Positions 11,058 through 26,000 of a stretch of 64,000 nucleotides of DNA are shown in pieces. Numbering within the stretch: the stretch's first letter is position 1; each line of letters begins with the position of its first letter. The stretch lies in the NCBI GenBank assembly GCA_964035545.1, contig OZ037766.1, positions 21,903,767 through 21,967,766 on the forward strand, written 5' to 3'. The notes beneath the pieces are model-generated. The model made no database searches and was not told where the DNA came from. It saw nothing but the letters and a program-made list of their open reading frames with translations. Made by a program: the position numbers and the translations under genes. The stretch is from Bugula neritina. Taxonomy: Eukaryota; Bryozoa; Gymnolaemata; Cheilostomatida; Bugulidae.

Positions 11058-14000
11058 TGAACCATTTGTAGAGGTTAATAAAGCTGTCAGATTCTGCCTC
11101 CACTGAGCTAATAGGATGGCTGTTGTCTGGGTACACAAACAACCTGCAAAAATTTATAATATGTTAAATCAGTACTGTTTAGAATTATGTAACAAACATG
11201 TTTTGATGTAAGTTGTTCAGTTTAACATGCACTTTTCAGTTGAGATTTGCAAGTTAGTTTCCAAAAAGTTGGATGCATTTTCTAGTGATATGGGTTTAGG
11301 CAATAACAGAGCAGATATTCTAAAGACTAAAGGCCTGGCCACACACTAGTGAGAATCACACAAAATCCGTGTGAATATTGTCGTGAGTTATCCTCTCGTT
11401 ATGACTAGCCACACGCTCGTCGGATGAAACACATAATAAGTAGTCCGTGAATGAGTCTTGTACAAGATACAAACAACAGAAATTGCCGGACACAGAAACG
11501 TGGTAGAAATGAAATTATCACTGGTGCTAAAACTCTATTGACCAATCAAATGGTGCTTATCGTCAATTGCGCTGTTTTGTCCATCGTCTTCGGTGGGTGC
11601 ACCCAACAAACACGATTTCGTATGAATACCTTCAAATTTGATCGTACGTTTGTGTTTACGTGTAAAATAGATGATTTCCTGTGATTCTCACGAGTGTGTG
11701 GCCAGGCTTTTAGCATTGATGTAGTCCTTACAATCAACAGTGAGTGAACTTGAACGTACGTCACTTATTAAGCAAACGAGCAAATTATTTTATTCTTTCA
11801 AGTAATAGACTAACAATTCTCGAATTTTCATAATGTTTTATATTTAGACAGTGTGGTATAAGTGAACCCTTCCCAAAAATGATTCACAAGTTAGCAGATT
11901 GGTTGCCAAAGAAAGTGTCTCACTTTGTTTTCACGCCTTTACAGAGTAAAGCTTTATAAAGCTCAATGCTCTGGGATGGAGGCACTCTTCTATCCTCCTT
12001 GCCTATCATCAGCATGATAGGCGCCTTTATCTTGTCGATATGTGCAACTGGCGACATTGAATGCAAATAGGAGTTCACTTCAGCAGTTGGCACTTTACCT
12101 GGCACATACCCTGCAATATTAGCTTCTTGGTGCACCCTGAAATTGTAAAATGAAATCTTAATATAGCCAATGCAAAATTATGGTACGTCTCAGTGATTGA
12201 ACTACAAGTGAACACTAGCTAGTTGGCAATGTTGAAATCTCACTCGATTAGGTCTTGCCTAGTTTTACATACACCTCTCCAGTTATTTAAGTCTGAATTA
12301 CTCACCAGTCCGGGATATCTGTTAAAGCAACCATTGTCACAAGATTTGTTACACCATTACGAATAACAGCTGCCTTGTAGAAATCCTAAACAGAAAAAAT
12401 TGTGTATTTTAAACTTCTTAACCATTGGGTTAAAGCTCAACATGGAAAGACAAAAAATTATGACAAAGTTATTTGTGCAGTAATAATGTTCATTAAAACA
12501 GTTTTAGATTTAATTAAAATTCTATAATACAGTAGCAAAGCAACATTCTTCTCCATTGTTTGTCGAGAGAAAGTGTGGCAGATGGAGGTATTTGTCAGCC
12601 GTTTCCTAACTTACAGGGTATTGACCAAGGAGATGAGCTGCAAGGAAGCCACCGTGAGATCCTCCGAGAAGTACAACTTTATCTTTATCCAACTGGAATT
12701 CTTCTAATATTTCCTCAGCACATTGCTGCAAGATAAAAAATTAGCCTATAAAATTGCTGTTTAGTTGAGATAAAGGCTCTACTTTCCTGGTAGGACTGCG
12801 ACATCCCAAAAGAAATTTGGCAATTGATTTTTATCTTCCTGTGCTCCAGTGCCTGGTGTTACTTCAAATGATTTTATGTAAAACACTTCATTGACAAGTA
12901 AATTTAGCAAGTCATGAGCTACAACATTAGCCTTAACATCATTCTCTTGGCTTGTGCATTGCCAATATGGCATAGTATATGTCTAGACTCTTAATGTATT
13001 ATGAGTTGCTAATTTTATACAGACCAGGGCAAAAGAGGTTCGATTGCCAACTTACTGAGACGGTGATGATTTATGACATCATAGAACATGTGCACACAAC
13101 AAAGCTGGCGTATTGTCAACAGACAACCTTGCATTTTTGGATATTGCAAAACATAACGTATAAAAATGGTACGATATTCGATTAGCCAATAAGGCCATTG
13201 GTGTGAAACGGAACTGAACTTACGTGAACATCTTTGACGTCTGCATCACCAATGTTACCAACCAGTGACTGAATACTAGCCTCTCCAAACCCAGTGGATC
13301 CACGATAATTTACTAAAAATAGAAATTGTGACCATATCTCAATCATGAATGGCATATTAAAGGATTGCTCTATCTTAGTTTATTACAATCACATTATAAT
13401 TATGAACTATAATCTAATGTGTATGCAAACAATTGTGACTTTGCAAAGGGATATATGCCTAGAAAACAGCTTTTCAAAATTCCAATTTTGAGGGAGGTAA
13501 AATTTTCAGCCATGAAAAAGAATAGCCTAATACGTGACGTGTGAACGCCAGTAACTATGCTGCACGCGCTAACTATAACGCTAGTATTCAAGGTTGCTGA
13601 GCGCAACATCAACCAATAACGCTCAAGCAGTTACAGTGCGCTATATAGGTCAGCTTTGGTGCGACCGTAATATTGCACAATCTGACCTAGTTTAGATCGA
13701 TCGCAGGCATTCATCCTAAAGAATGCATGTTTTTGCAATGCTTTTTTCTATGTTTACAAGCAAAATATGGCCTAATGTTATCACATACATGTTATTTAAC
13801 ATGTCAAAAAACTATAGATTGAGATAATTCACATTTGCACTTCTATAAATATACAAATTACGAGCTGAAAGATCACATCTCACAGTCATATTTATATAGT
13901 TATTCATTTGTATAGTCACGTGACCAGCAGGAATGCTGGCGCTGTTACGTCACATTTCCCAGCTCATTTCAAAATCGGCGTTTTGGCTGTTACCAATCTA

Positions 14001-17000
14001 CACCCTCAACTTCAACTAACTTTTTCTACCTTTGGTCAAATGCTTTTTGTCAATGCATGCTTAGAAAAACACAATATTATGTGTGTTTGACCTAAATGGC
14101 CATTTATTAGACAAGATAGAGCAATCCTTTAAGGTATATAAAGGAGGTTTATGGCAGGATATACTCGCAATGAATATAGCTCAATGTAAGCTCAGCTACA
14201 AATTTATCAGTCGGAGTGACATTACCAGTTACCAGTTTACATTGAATTAGTTTTATGACAGTATTTGCATAGAATCTGATATAATTATCAAAGCCTTTAA
14301 AAGAAGTAATCTTGTATTTATAGCAAAAACTAAGAGCAATCATAAAGTGAACACTAAAGCCAGAAACTGCAGTGAAATTGAAGAAACAAACTGAGAATTT
14401 TTAAAGCAAAACAAGGAAAATGCATTTGACTTAGTCCACATAGACTTGTAATGAAATGTAGCACACTAAAATAACAACATATTATTATAACCTATAGAGG
14501 TGCAGCAGGTGCAATTTTGGCATATTGTTTTTTTTTCAAATAACAGCATTAAAAATATTTTCAAAAGCATACAATTTCTATGTGCCGCAAGATGTCGTAG
14601 CTGAGGTACCTGCACCCAATATTGAATATACCTATACATTTATAACTTGCAACTATATAGCAAAGTATTGTCATATAAGTGAGATCTAATTCCGTATAAC
14701 ATTAGCCTATGCATATCTCTTTTATGTTTATTAAATAACAATTTCTAATTATTCAGAAGAAAGAACAAGTTATAAGAATTTTTCATAGCAAGAGAGTGGA
14801 AAGATTGTGTGGTCGAGTGTTTCATATTTGTATGATTAAAATTATCTCTCTGCGCAGTGACAACATAATTAGTGAGTGACATCTGTGAGGTAATAAGAAC
14901 CGCAGCTCAGTTTAGAACATAGTTGACAATTTTATCATTTATCATGTTGACACTTGACAGAACCGAAATGCCCTTGACATGGTACACAATTACTGGAAAA
15001 TCATTATTGCTTTTACCGCATAATATAATTTATCAAAAATGGATATTATACAACTGTATTATGTAATAATACAATTTAGACAATTGCCAAGAGATACAAA
15101 TATTTATAAAAAATGGTAAGAGAAGATTGCAAGAAAACAAAGCATGTGACTTACCTAGGGCAACAGTGAAGCCAAGTCGGACCAAAGATACAAAATATAT
15201 TTGGTAAGCAGCAGGAAAGACTGAGTGTGGACCACCTGAAAACATGCAGCAAGATTTAGTTGGTGCTTAAATAAAATTTAAAAAAAATGTCCCCAACCTA
15301 GGGAGTGTGTTGCAGAAACATACAAGAATAAGTGAATGATATTTGTATAAAACAAACCGTGTGGAAAGAGAATGAGTCCTTTACTAGTCCTGTTTGTAGG
15401 TTGAAGGACAATGCTTTCATAGGTTAGCGAGCCTGCAAGTATTTTACTTGTATTATGACAAAAAACTGATCACACTTTAAAACAGAATAACCTGTTTTCA
15501 AATTTTTTATGAACATAGCATATTTTTATCCTATATTAGAAATCACATAATATACGCCAATCATACTGATACTCACTGTACAATGGGTTTGGTATGCGAG
15601 GCACGTGCAACTTGAACTGCCATTTAATACCAGGAATACGAGTTACTGGGTCTAAATGCTTCCAGCTTAAACTCGTACCTTTTTCTAAATCCTTCAAACT
15701 CGCAAGTACCTGGCATCATCAGAAATATATTTTACATTCGTGGAACAAATCCACCACAAGAAATTCTTGACAACCAGGATAAGCAAGTAAACTTTCACAT
15801 GTCACACACAGAAGATCTATCTTCCTCATTGATTATGGTAAGGGAATGACTAAATAAACTCTAACCACTGACAAGCCTCTCCCTTTTTACTCAAAAATAA
15901 TTGGCCATCATTCAAGTAATAATCAGCATCATAAATCATCTGTACTGCAAACGTAACAATAAAAACAGCAAAAAACCCTTTATTAACATTTTTCAGTAAA
16001 CCCTGTTCCTTATTTCCCAACACTTGAACTAATTCTGAACCAAATTTAGAGCCTACCAGAACAAAGTAAAATGTTAATAATGAAGGAAATATGCAGTAAT
16101 CTCCCTCTCCCCCCCCCCCCCGCCTCTCAACTTACCAGAGCTGGTGACATGTCAATACAAGAAACTGAAGCTAATATTTGATCTCCCTGTATATCTCTCA
16201 CAAACCAACAACCTGGTGTGTCTGTCAGTCTGGTGATACTTCCTGTCTGTAATTCTACTGAGAAGATGTGCTGTCAAGTCAATCAACAAGAAAATATCAT
16301 AATATAATTGAGAGGGACTTATATATAAATATAACAGAGTGGGATTATTACACAATAATATACCAGAGAGGGACTTATATATAAATATAACAGAGTGGGA
16401 TTATTACACAATAATATAACCGAGAGGGACTTATATATCATTGCATGTTTATGAGGGATTTATATAAAATTTCATATTTGAGAGGGACATATATTTATAC
16501 ATCATAAATTACCACATGCGACTTTAACTGAATTGAGCTCATTAGGCTGAGAAAACATAAAAAAAAACGAAGTGAAGTATTGACTCGAAAATATTATAGG
16601 ATTTAATTTATAGAGAATTCATAGTGATAGTTGTTGCAATAGAAGTGACCAGAAATCTGTTGCCAACAAACGCTGTTTTAAAGCTCTCATAGCACAAGAG
16701 AGTAGATCATGCCTTCTCCCACTGCACTGCTTCACCAACCCAGAGCTCAATCTACACTGTATTACACCTGATCTATAAAATCTTTTAGTACAAGCAGTTG
16801 AGTTTGCTACTTTAAACGAGTCGAATAGCATGTTGAACTGGTTGCCTATTTTATGGCGTAGCTAATCTTGAATAGCGTGGTGTGAGCCCTAACCAAGGTA
16901 ACTAAGAAATCCTCCTTTTAGGACAAGGCTGGTTACGCAGCTAACAACAAACCACTCCCAGTTAGCCACTTCAAAGCTATTAGTACTAACTTCAAGTTAA

Positions 17001-20000
17001 ACATGCCACATAACACTCACAACATTCAGTTTTATATACCTGTAAGAGCCTTATACTATCACTTCCTCCCTATCACTTACTCACTATTGCTCAGATTTAA
17101 TTTTGCCGACTACAAAGTTGCTAAAAGCATTACATACCTTGGCTGATTTGCAAGATGTGGAGAATATAACGTGAGTGCTACAGCTATTCCAGCAGTTCAC
17201 AGTTAGATTCTGGGAGTAGATTCCATGAAAGCCATCATAATCTGAGCTCGCAGACTCAAAAATATCAATGAGCACTGAACATTCTTCTTTTTCTAACCAG
17301 TTGATCTATATGACAAAACTTTCCAAGTGACTGAATTTATGAAAAGTGTATAAAGAATAACACAAAATAAATATTAAATTCTGATTTTCAACATTTGGTA
17401 TGCACATATCTTTTATGACACAAGTGGGGCTAAAACATGCTAATCAAAAAAAGGTTTGTCTCCCATCACCAGAGTTGGAAAAACCAAATTACTGTCGGTT
17501 TTAAATTCATAATAATTTACTGATATTATTTACAACATAAAATTATAGCCCAAACATTTCAAATAAACCAATCTGCAACAATTGAGAGTATTGAAAGTTA
17601 CATGATTGTATACAGACCAGCATTAGCTTCTGTGTTATACAGTGAGGTCCACCAGATTTACACTCTAGATAAACTAACTTGGAACCATCTGGACTAAACT
17701 TGGGAGATCTGACAGACATGTTACCATTTTCATCTGTGATAGGTTCTGCAATACAAAATTCACCAGGTTCACATGTTTATAGTTACATGTTTGTGCCAAG
17801 TTGACACACAATGATGAGATTTATTATAAACAAAGATTTCATGTGAATTGAAGTTTTCAAGCAGATACCTACTCAGGCTGTCCTTTTCCAGGTTGTAGTG
17901 ATAAAGAACTGACCTAAAACATTAGTTTGTATTTTAAAGTATTATAAGCATATTCGTATTCATAGTGACTAGTAGCACCAGCATGTGATCAAATACCAGT
18001 ATGTGGTGAGATGTAGAATATAAACAGTAAAAATTATCTTGAATGCACTTGACTGGATTTTGCATTGCAGAGGATAAGAACACCAGGCATATGCCAGACA
18101 ATACGTCATACATTCATACAAATAAATTGAATTATACCAATTAGATGGTTGACCTAATTATTGAGGTGTAAAGAGGGATAAGTAAACATTATAAATAGTA
18201 ACAATTTAATAAGTAATTTAGTACAGAATGCCTTGAACAGATTGTTGATATCATGGAAACACATCCATCTTATTAATGAAAATTTCTGAAAACCACTACT
18301 CAGTTGGTGCAACTAACCTCCTAACAGGACAATATATCATTCCAAGTCGAAATGGTTCCTGGAAGAAGGCACTGAAAACCACTCCCTTGTCATCTGGACA
18401 CCAAACAGCCTGAAACATGGCACTTCAATCAGCAGTCATAATGATCATCAACTTGATGATGACATATGTTAAAGTATATCAACATTAAAGGGGAGATAAT
18501 CTCAATGATTACCTGACCACATGACATATTCTCTAGTCCCTGTTCCACAACCTTGACCTCCTCTGAAGTCAGGTCAAGGACACACACCACTGGCTGTTTT
18601 TTATCCACTAACATCTCTCCCCAGTCTTCTGTGCTTACAAACTTCATTCCCTGTAATAAAGGTTATCTCCACTTTCATAATAATATATGTTTGCTGTAGA
18701 AATAAAGCTATGCTGTAAAACCAACTCCTTCTAGGATGTCCAGGATTGTGCCAGGATATTTGTTAGTGAGTTATGCAAATCTTTGCTGAGTAGATTAATT
18801 TAAATTAGTTGTGTAATCAATCATGCCTCTTAAACCTACATTGTTTACATCCTTCTAATTACAAAAAAACTCATCAATTTGAGACACTAAATAAGCAGAA
18901 CTTCCCAGGGTCATGTTTAAAGCCAGTATTCCTGGCAACAACAAAAATAAACTGGGCTGTAATAATCTAATTAAATGGACAGCTTGGTGTATGATGTTAA
19001 CAATGCATAGCACCATGGGTACCCGTCAAAAATGCCTAGAATGTTGTCCATTTTGGCAGCATAGTACATTTAAAGCTTTTATAGACAGCCAACTGACCAC
19101 TACTTTGTAAACGATACTGTGAGAAAATTAAATTGTACAGACACATTGACACAACAGATTGACATAACACAGCGGCTCAACATTGGTCCTGTTGGCAGAC
19201 CAAACAAAATTAATGATTGGCAGACAAGAGACTCCTCTGACGTTCCATTGGCCGAGATCCAATAGTAGCCGATACATATCTGGTAGCAGTCATTCCAATG
19301 ACAGAACAAATACCAAACCTAAACACCAGCTCTGTCAGTGCTTGAGAATGTAAATTGCATGCTTATAATTTTGATACCTAGATCATGTGTGTAAATTGAG
19401 AGACATAAGAGGCCCAGTGACTAACTGATGACATCATAAAGGGCATTGAAAATCTGTTAGTGTCAATTGTTACAAAGGTGCAGTTTATCATTTAACTAAC
19501 CCATATGTTGCTATATCCCACTTGATATAACTATTAAAACTGACCATATCTACATTGTACATACATTTATGTGTCAGTCATTCACAATTTATAATTATCA
19601 ATCATAATTAAAATTTAATATTCACATTAGTTTAAGGTTCAACTTTCTTTTTTCTATAAATCCCTTATGACTACAATTTGTATCTGGAGTTAGTCTATCA
19701 ACTAAAGTGAGTATAAAAACATGTAAACTTACCGGCTCAGGGGGTTTATCCTGACATTTGGATGGTTTGGCAAAGTAGGAGCCCGACTCTACTTTCTTCT
19801 TTTCAGCAACATAAACTATTTTATCTTCAGCTGTGTTCCATGCCACTGAACCAAATGCTCCTACACAGGGGAAGGTTAGTATATGACTGCATGTAACAAC
19901 AGTATAAGAGTGTGTTGTTATACTCATATTACTGTAGATACAATAATTACAGATTATGATCAAAATGAATAATCAGACAAAAACATAGAATACTAATTCT

Positions 20001-23000
20001 GCCTACCATCATCATCATACACTGCACCATGCTTTTCAGTTGCTGATACATCAATAACTTTTTCACAAAATCCACTGGAAGCCCAAACCTATCAATGATA
20101 ACATAGAAGAATACAATATACTGTGTAATTCCTGATATAACACAGTTGTTTATTAACAGCTATAATATTCAAAAGTAGGTTAAGCTAGTCATCTATTCAT
20201 ACCTCAAAATACCATTTCTCTTCGGCTGGTTTGGTTTTGTCAGGAATATGTTTTCTTATCACCACAGCTTTTTGACCAGATGGAGAAATGACATGCCAAT
20301 CACTGTAATCATTACATAACTCAATTCTTCACCCACTGAATATCAACATCAGCTTTTAAGATCAATGTTTGATGTGTTTATTTATGTCCTAACAACTGCT
20401 CTCTTAACCTAACTACGACTTGAAACACTTACCAATCTAGATGTAGCTGTGGTTTAGATCGGGTTATGACTTCAGAAGTATCAGCATCTATTAAGTAGTT
20501 TCGTTTAAATTTATGAGATTCACTTTTTTCTAAACATCTCTGAGTCCAAACACTTTCCACATTTATGTAACCATCTTGGGATTTTAAAAATTTCGCTGAG
20601 CGAACCTCTGGGTACTTTGTAAGCTCTTTGAAAAGTGAGATTGCTTCAGACTCCTAAAATAAAAAAGCAGATCCTTGTTCAATTACACACCGACTACAGT
20701 AACACTGCACAGGTAGCACACTAATAACTAAATTACACCTGTAACACATCTATTGCATGTTATAGAAAACATGAGGTAGAACTGTGAGAATATTTGTAAC
20801 AAACAAGGCAAAAAATGCAATTTTTTTCCATTATTAATATTTGTATAACCCATGCATATACCACACTGAGAGATTGTAATTCTAGTGAAAAATAACTAAT
20901 CAACACATATTTTTATTTAAGAATTTATCTAGGATTTCTAATTATATAAAATACTACTGATATAAACAATCAATCTTTCAATAACATCCATTTTACAAGT
21001 ATCATCATTGTGCATATTCCATGTGTATTTGGGTATCTTTTTAACAAGACGTGCAACTTTCAATATAAAATACAAATCTAAGAAATTAAACCCTCTTAAT
21101 TTTGCTATATCCAAACATCAAAAAATTGCAACTTAAAACTGAAATAATTGAAAATGGTGCCCATTATTAAGAGAAAAACATGGTTCAAATTCATAAATTT
21201 ATAAAAAAAATTATCAGTTGTAAAAAAACTTTTAAACTTCAATTTTTGTCTGGTGAACAATTCCTGTTTTACAACAAGACATGTTGGGATTCAATTTTTA
21301 AAATTGAGCATATTAGAAAAAATATTGTTTACTCCATTTCTTAAGTTTGACTTATTCAATTTCAAGGTCATTATATCTAAAAAAAACTCAGACTTTTAGT
21401 TGCTTTTGAAGTTAAAATCTAGCCATTTTAATTTCCAAGACAAAACCTTAGTTGAGATTAAAATCTGGAGCAAACACAGCACTAACTTTTAATTCAAAAT
21501 TTAAATTTGGAGATATTGCTTATTAATAGCCATGGTTAAGGCTAGACTACCATATACAGTTATATACATTGCTTCCTGAAAGGCCAAGAGTAAATATTCT
21601 TTTATTAAGCATAATATTTTTCACTTTTAGTGCCACAAGTCATGTCCATGTTATAGCTATCATCATTTTAAAGCCAAAATACTTTTATATAACTTATCTA
21701 CAGTTTAGACTATGCTTACACTCTAGGTCATTGTTAAAGTTAGTATAGTTTAGACTTTAGAGCAAGTGTCATTCACACATCAATTAAAATAGGATAGCAA
21801 ATAACATAAACACCAACATCACTAATAATAGCAACACTACAAAGGGAAACAGAATGCAAAAAGCTTAATTTATGGTTGCAATTCAAATTGTAACAGTAAC
21901 ACTATGACTAAGTCTGAGGCTAAAACATGATTAATATTATTATTAGTAGTAGTAAATGCTATTCAGCTGCTAGGACTAGAAGTAGAAGTAGAAGTCTCAG
22001 CCTAGGTTCGAGCACCATAATTAGGATGACGATCATCATCACATTTCTTTAGGCATATGAATATATGATCTCATTATCATAAACTTATGATTATAATTAT
22101 CTTTCATCATTACCTATCATTATAGGTATTCTTACATTTGCAATCATTAGAATCATTATGATTGTGATTACATTTAGTTTTACCATACGATTACAGCTTA
22201 CACTTACAACCAAGGATCCGGAATAACAACATCATAATGATTATCACTATGATAACCATAAATCATAATCGTTATGATTATTCATGATGATGATGATTAC
22301 CGCCTACTGGTTATGAGTTGTAATGTTACGAAATAGGATGTTTACAGAAATTATAACTTGTAGTACAATCACACACAATCACAATGTCATCAACCTCAAA
22401 TTAGCCTATAACCACTAGCTGCCAGTAGTCAACCTAATGCTTCTTTAATTACTACCCCAAAACAGTAGCTACGCATGTAGAATGATTCATAGTCAGCAGT
22501 TATGCTTGCATCAGCTGTGATGTCACACATGCTTGTTTACTTCAGCCCACTTCTTGAAACAGTAAGATCCCACCCCAAAATAGTAAATTGTAAAATCATA
22601 CCTCTTACAGCACAATAATGTTTATCAAATGGATTAGTATATAAGACAAAACCATTTTTAGTAGTTGCAAGATTGTTAGAGTCATGCTGTCAGTTTGGAC
22701 AGCATTAAGTTTATGTAAGACTACTAAAGAGTAGCATTATTTGAAAGACTGTGCAAAGCCACAGCATTAACATAACAGTAGACTAGGAGAGAGAGAAAAG
22801 AGGTAATAAACTACTATTTACAAAATATATATATATTGTGATTACATTTTTATGTTATAAAGTTTTAATAATATGGGCTGTAGTTGCATGCTATGTTGAA
22901 TCATTATTTCATGCTGCTATCTACAATTTATGATATACATTGCTAGTGCTTTTACATACATACTTATTATATTACGTACATTTTGTTTGCCTTATGCCTT

Positions 23001-26000
23001 ATGTTGTATCATTATTATTTTAGTTTTTACGGTCAGTGTTTGGTCAGCATTTGGTCAGTATTTGGTGACTCAAATAAACTCTGATCACGTCTAAAACCCT
23101 CCCTATTCCTAGTCAGGCTGTATAAGCTAGAGTGTCACTCTAAAGCAAGAGTCATAGCAAAGAGTGTCATTCTATAGTAAAAACTCTTACTCAAGTCCGG
23201 GAGTAAAAACTCTTTCTCAAAGTCCGGGAGTAAAAACTCTTTCTCAAGTCCGGGAGTAACAGCTCCATCTCAAGTCCAACAAAAGAAGCCGACAAACATA
23301 AGACGACCACAAAGAGAACCTCACTTCTACCCACCTCAACTATATAAACATTACTAACATTTATCAGGATTATTCTCAACTACTCTCAACTACATACAAA
23401 GGTGACCTGGAATCAGCAGATTGGTGAGAGATTACCATATAACCCTCACCTTCACATATAAGTGACATAATTATAAAGGAAATAGTTGAATGGAAAGTTA
23501 TTAGAATAATTAGGCTTGCATGCAGATTTATTTTTTGGAAGTATTGTAATTATAGAAACTCCATTTGATAAACATTGTGTCAAAGCCCCATAAAATTAAT
23601 TAGGATCTCCCTGTTTCTGATTGGGCAGTTGGGTACAATCCCTGTGCTGGCATCAGCTGTTTGTTTGCATTAGCTGTTGGCTAGTGATAAATCTTGACAA
23701 ACTAGTCCAAACTAGTTTTCCTACTGAATTTAGGTTATAAAATAGCTGTAGTAAGTAAATGCATGCTTTTCACTAACTGTCTCTATTACTAACACAGCAA
23801 CAATGAATGATGACACATCCACATGTAGTAATAGCATTAGGATTAGCAGCCGAGTCAAAACCCTATCTACAAAGGGAAAACAATTAGAGGTAGAAAAAAG
23901 GTTTAAATCTGTCACAAGTGCAATTAAAAGGTTTAGAAGTAGGCATGCAGCAACAGACAATCATGATAATGAATTTTGGGATGACATACAACGAATTATG
24001 TTAGATGCAGATGCTGACTTAGCAATTCTAAAGTCATTAGCTCCAAGTCATCCTCACCTTGAGGACTTAACACAGCAAATTAACAGTATACATGAACAAT
24101 GTAAGGGCGAAAGCCATTCAGTGCATGCTAGCAGTAAACACACATCAAAAGCAAGCTCATTCATCTCAGCCAAGACAAAATTGCAAGTTGCACAATTAGA
24201 AATTGAAATGGAAGCCATGCAAAGACAGGCTGAGCTAGAAAGGCAGTTAGCCAATGTCCAGTTGGAATTAAGTAAAAGTAAGCTGTTAGAAAAACAGAAA
24301 CAACTGAGAATAAGGCAGGAAATAATAGAGGAACATGATGTAGATGTTAGAGATGAGCTAGCAGAGTATTTAGATAATTGCCAACCAATAGTGAATCAGG
24401 AAAGCAATAGTGAAGTTATTTTTAGTAGGCCAGTAGAAGTTTTGCAAAGCAACCAACCACAGCAAATAGGCAGCATGCAAAACAATGAATCACAGCATTC
24501 TACATGCAGTAATGAATACCTGGCCACATGCTTAACAAAAGCAATACAAGCCAACAATGTGCCGAAGCCACCAATATTTAGGGGAAATCCCTTAGACTTT
24601 ATAGATTGGGAATATGCCATAGAGAGTTACATCAAGGATAAAATGATAGGTGATGATGGTAAAATGTATGTCTTGAAACAGCATGTTGATGGACCTGCTA
24701 GAGAAGCAATTAGTGGCCTATGCAGTTTACATACACTAGCAGCATACCAAAAGGCCAGAATAATTTTGAAAGAAAGATTTGGGTCAGAATTCACAGTTGC
24801 TAATGAATTTCGAAAGAAAATTAATGCTTGGCCCAAAATGAAACCACATGAACATAAGCAGATACAATCATTTTCTGACTTCCTCACACATTGCGAAATA
24901 GCAGCAAAAGATATTAAAGAGTTGGAAATTTTAAATGATTGCGAAAAGAATCTTGAGCTCATGTCCAAGCTGCCAGATAACATGATAAATAGATGGAAGC
25001 GTGAGGTAACCACGCATAGGAAAAATCACAGGAGTTACCCCAGTTTTAGTCAGTTTGTAAAGTTTGTGCAAACAGAAGCGGAAATCCTAAACGATCCAAT
25101 CACTTCATCTTTGCTAGGTTCAAGGGTCATAGACTCAAATAAGCCTCAAAAGCACAACAATAAGGGCATTAGCTTTGCTACTAGCATAGAAAAGCATTCT
25201 CCTGATGTTAAAAGTACAGAAAACCACAAAGCTAAACTATGCCTCTACTGCAATTACAGTAATCATAGCACACATGAGTGTAGAAAACTGGCTAGCATAC
25301 CAGTTGATCAAAGACAACAGTTCATTACTAGTAAAAGATTATGCTTTGGTTGCTTGAGAATAGGTCACATGACAAAAGAATGCAGAAATAGAGCTACTTG
25401 TAAAATATGCCAAAACAGGCATCCTACTGTAACACATAGAAGCAATCAGCCAGCTACACAAGCTAACAACAGTAATACCAAAGTAGAAACAGTGCAGGTA
25501 AATGAAGTAGCAAGTAGCAACAACCCAGAGCAAGTTATAACAGCTAACAGCAACAATACAGTGACTAAAACAAATGGCTTGTGCTCAATGGTTGTGCCTA
25601 TATACCTAGCAACTGTAGATAACCCTAATGAGGAAGTGCTAACTTATGCACTTTTAGATAGCATGTCAGATACCACATTTGTAACCAACCGAGTTGTTAG
25701 TAAGCTACAAACAGCTACAAGCAAACCAGTTTCTCTTAAACTAACAACAATGACAGCTGACAACTTGGAAATGAAGTGTAAGGTGTACAATAACTTGACC
25801 ATTAGAGGACTGAACATGCATAAGCAGATACAAGTAGGAAAGACTTACAGTAGGGACAGCATTCCAATTAACAAGCAGCACATACCCACACCAGAAATTG
25901 CCAATAGATGGCCACACCTTAAATGCATTGCAGGTGAAATACCACAAGATTTAGATATAGAGATAGGAATGCTTATAGGGTATGACAACTCCAGAGCTTT

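Noticed and set aside
23179-23278. CRISPR-like direct repeats
   Set aside because: Eukaryotic retrotransposon leader repeats lie head to tail with no unique spacers.
24627-25013. Open - strand frames inside the BEL gag region
   Set aside because: Shadows of the gag-protease frame; Cys/Ile/Leu-rich without family motifs.
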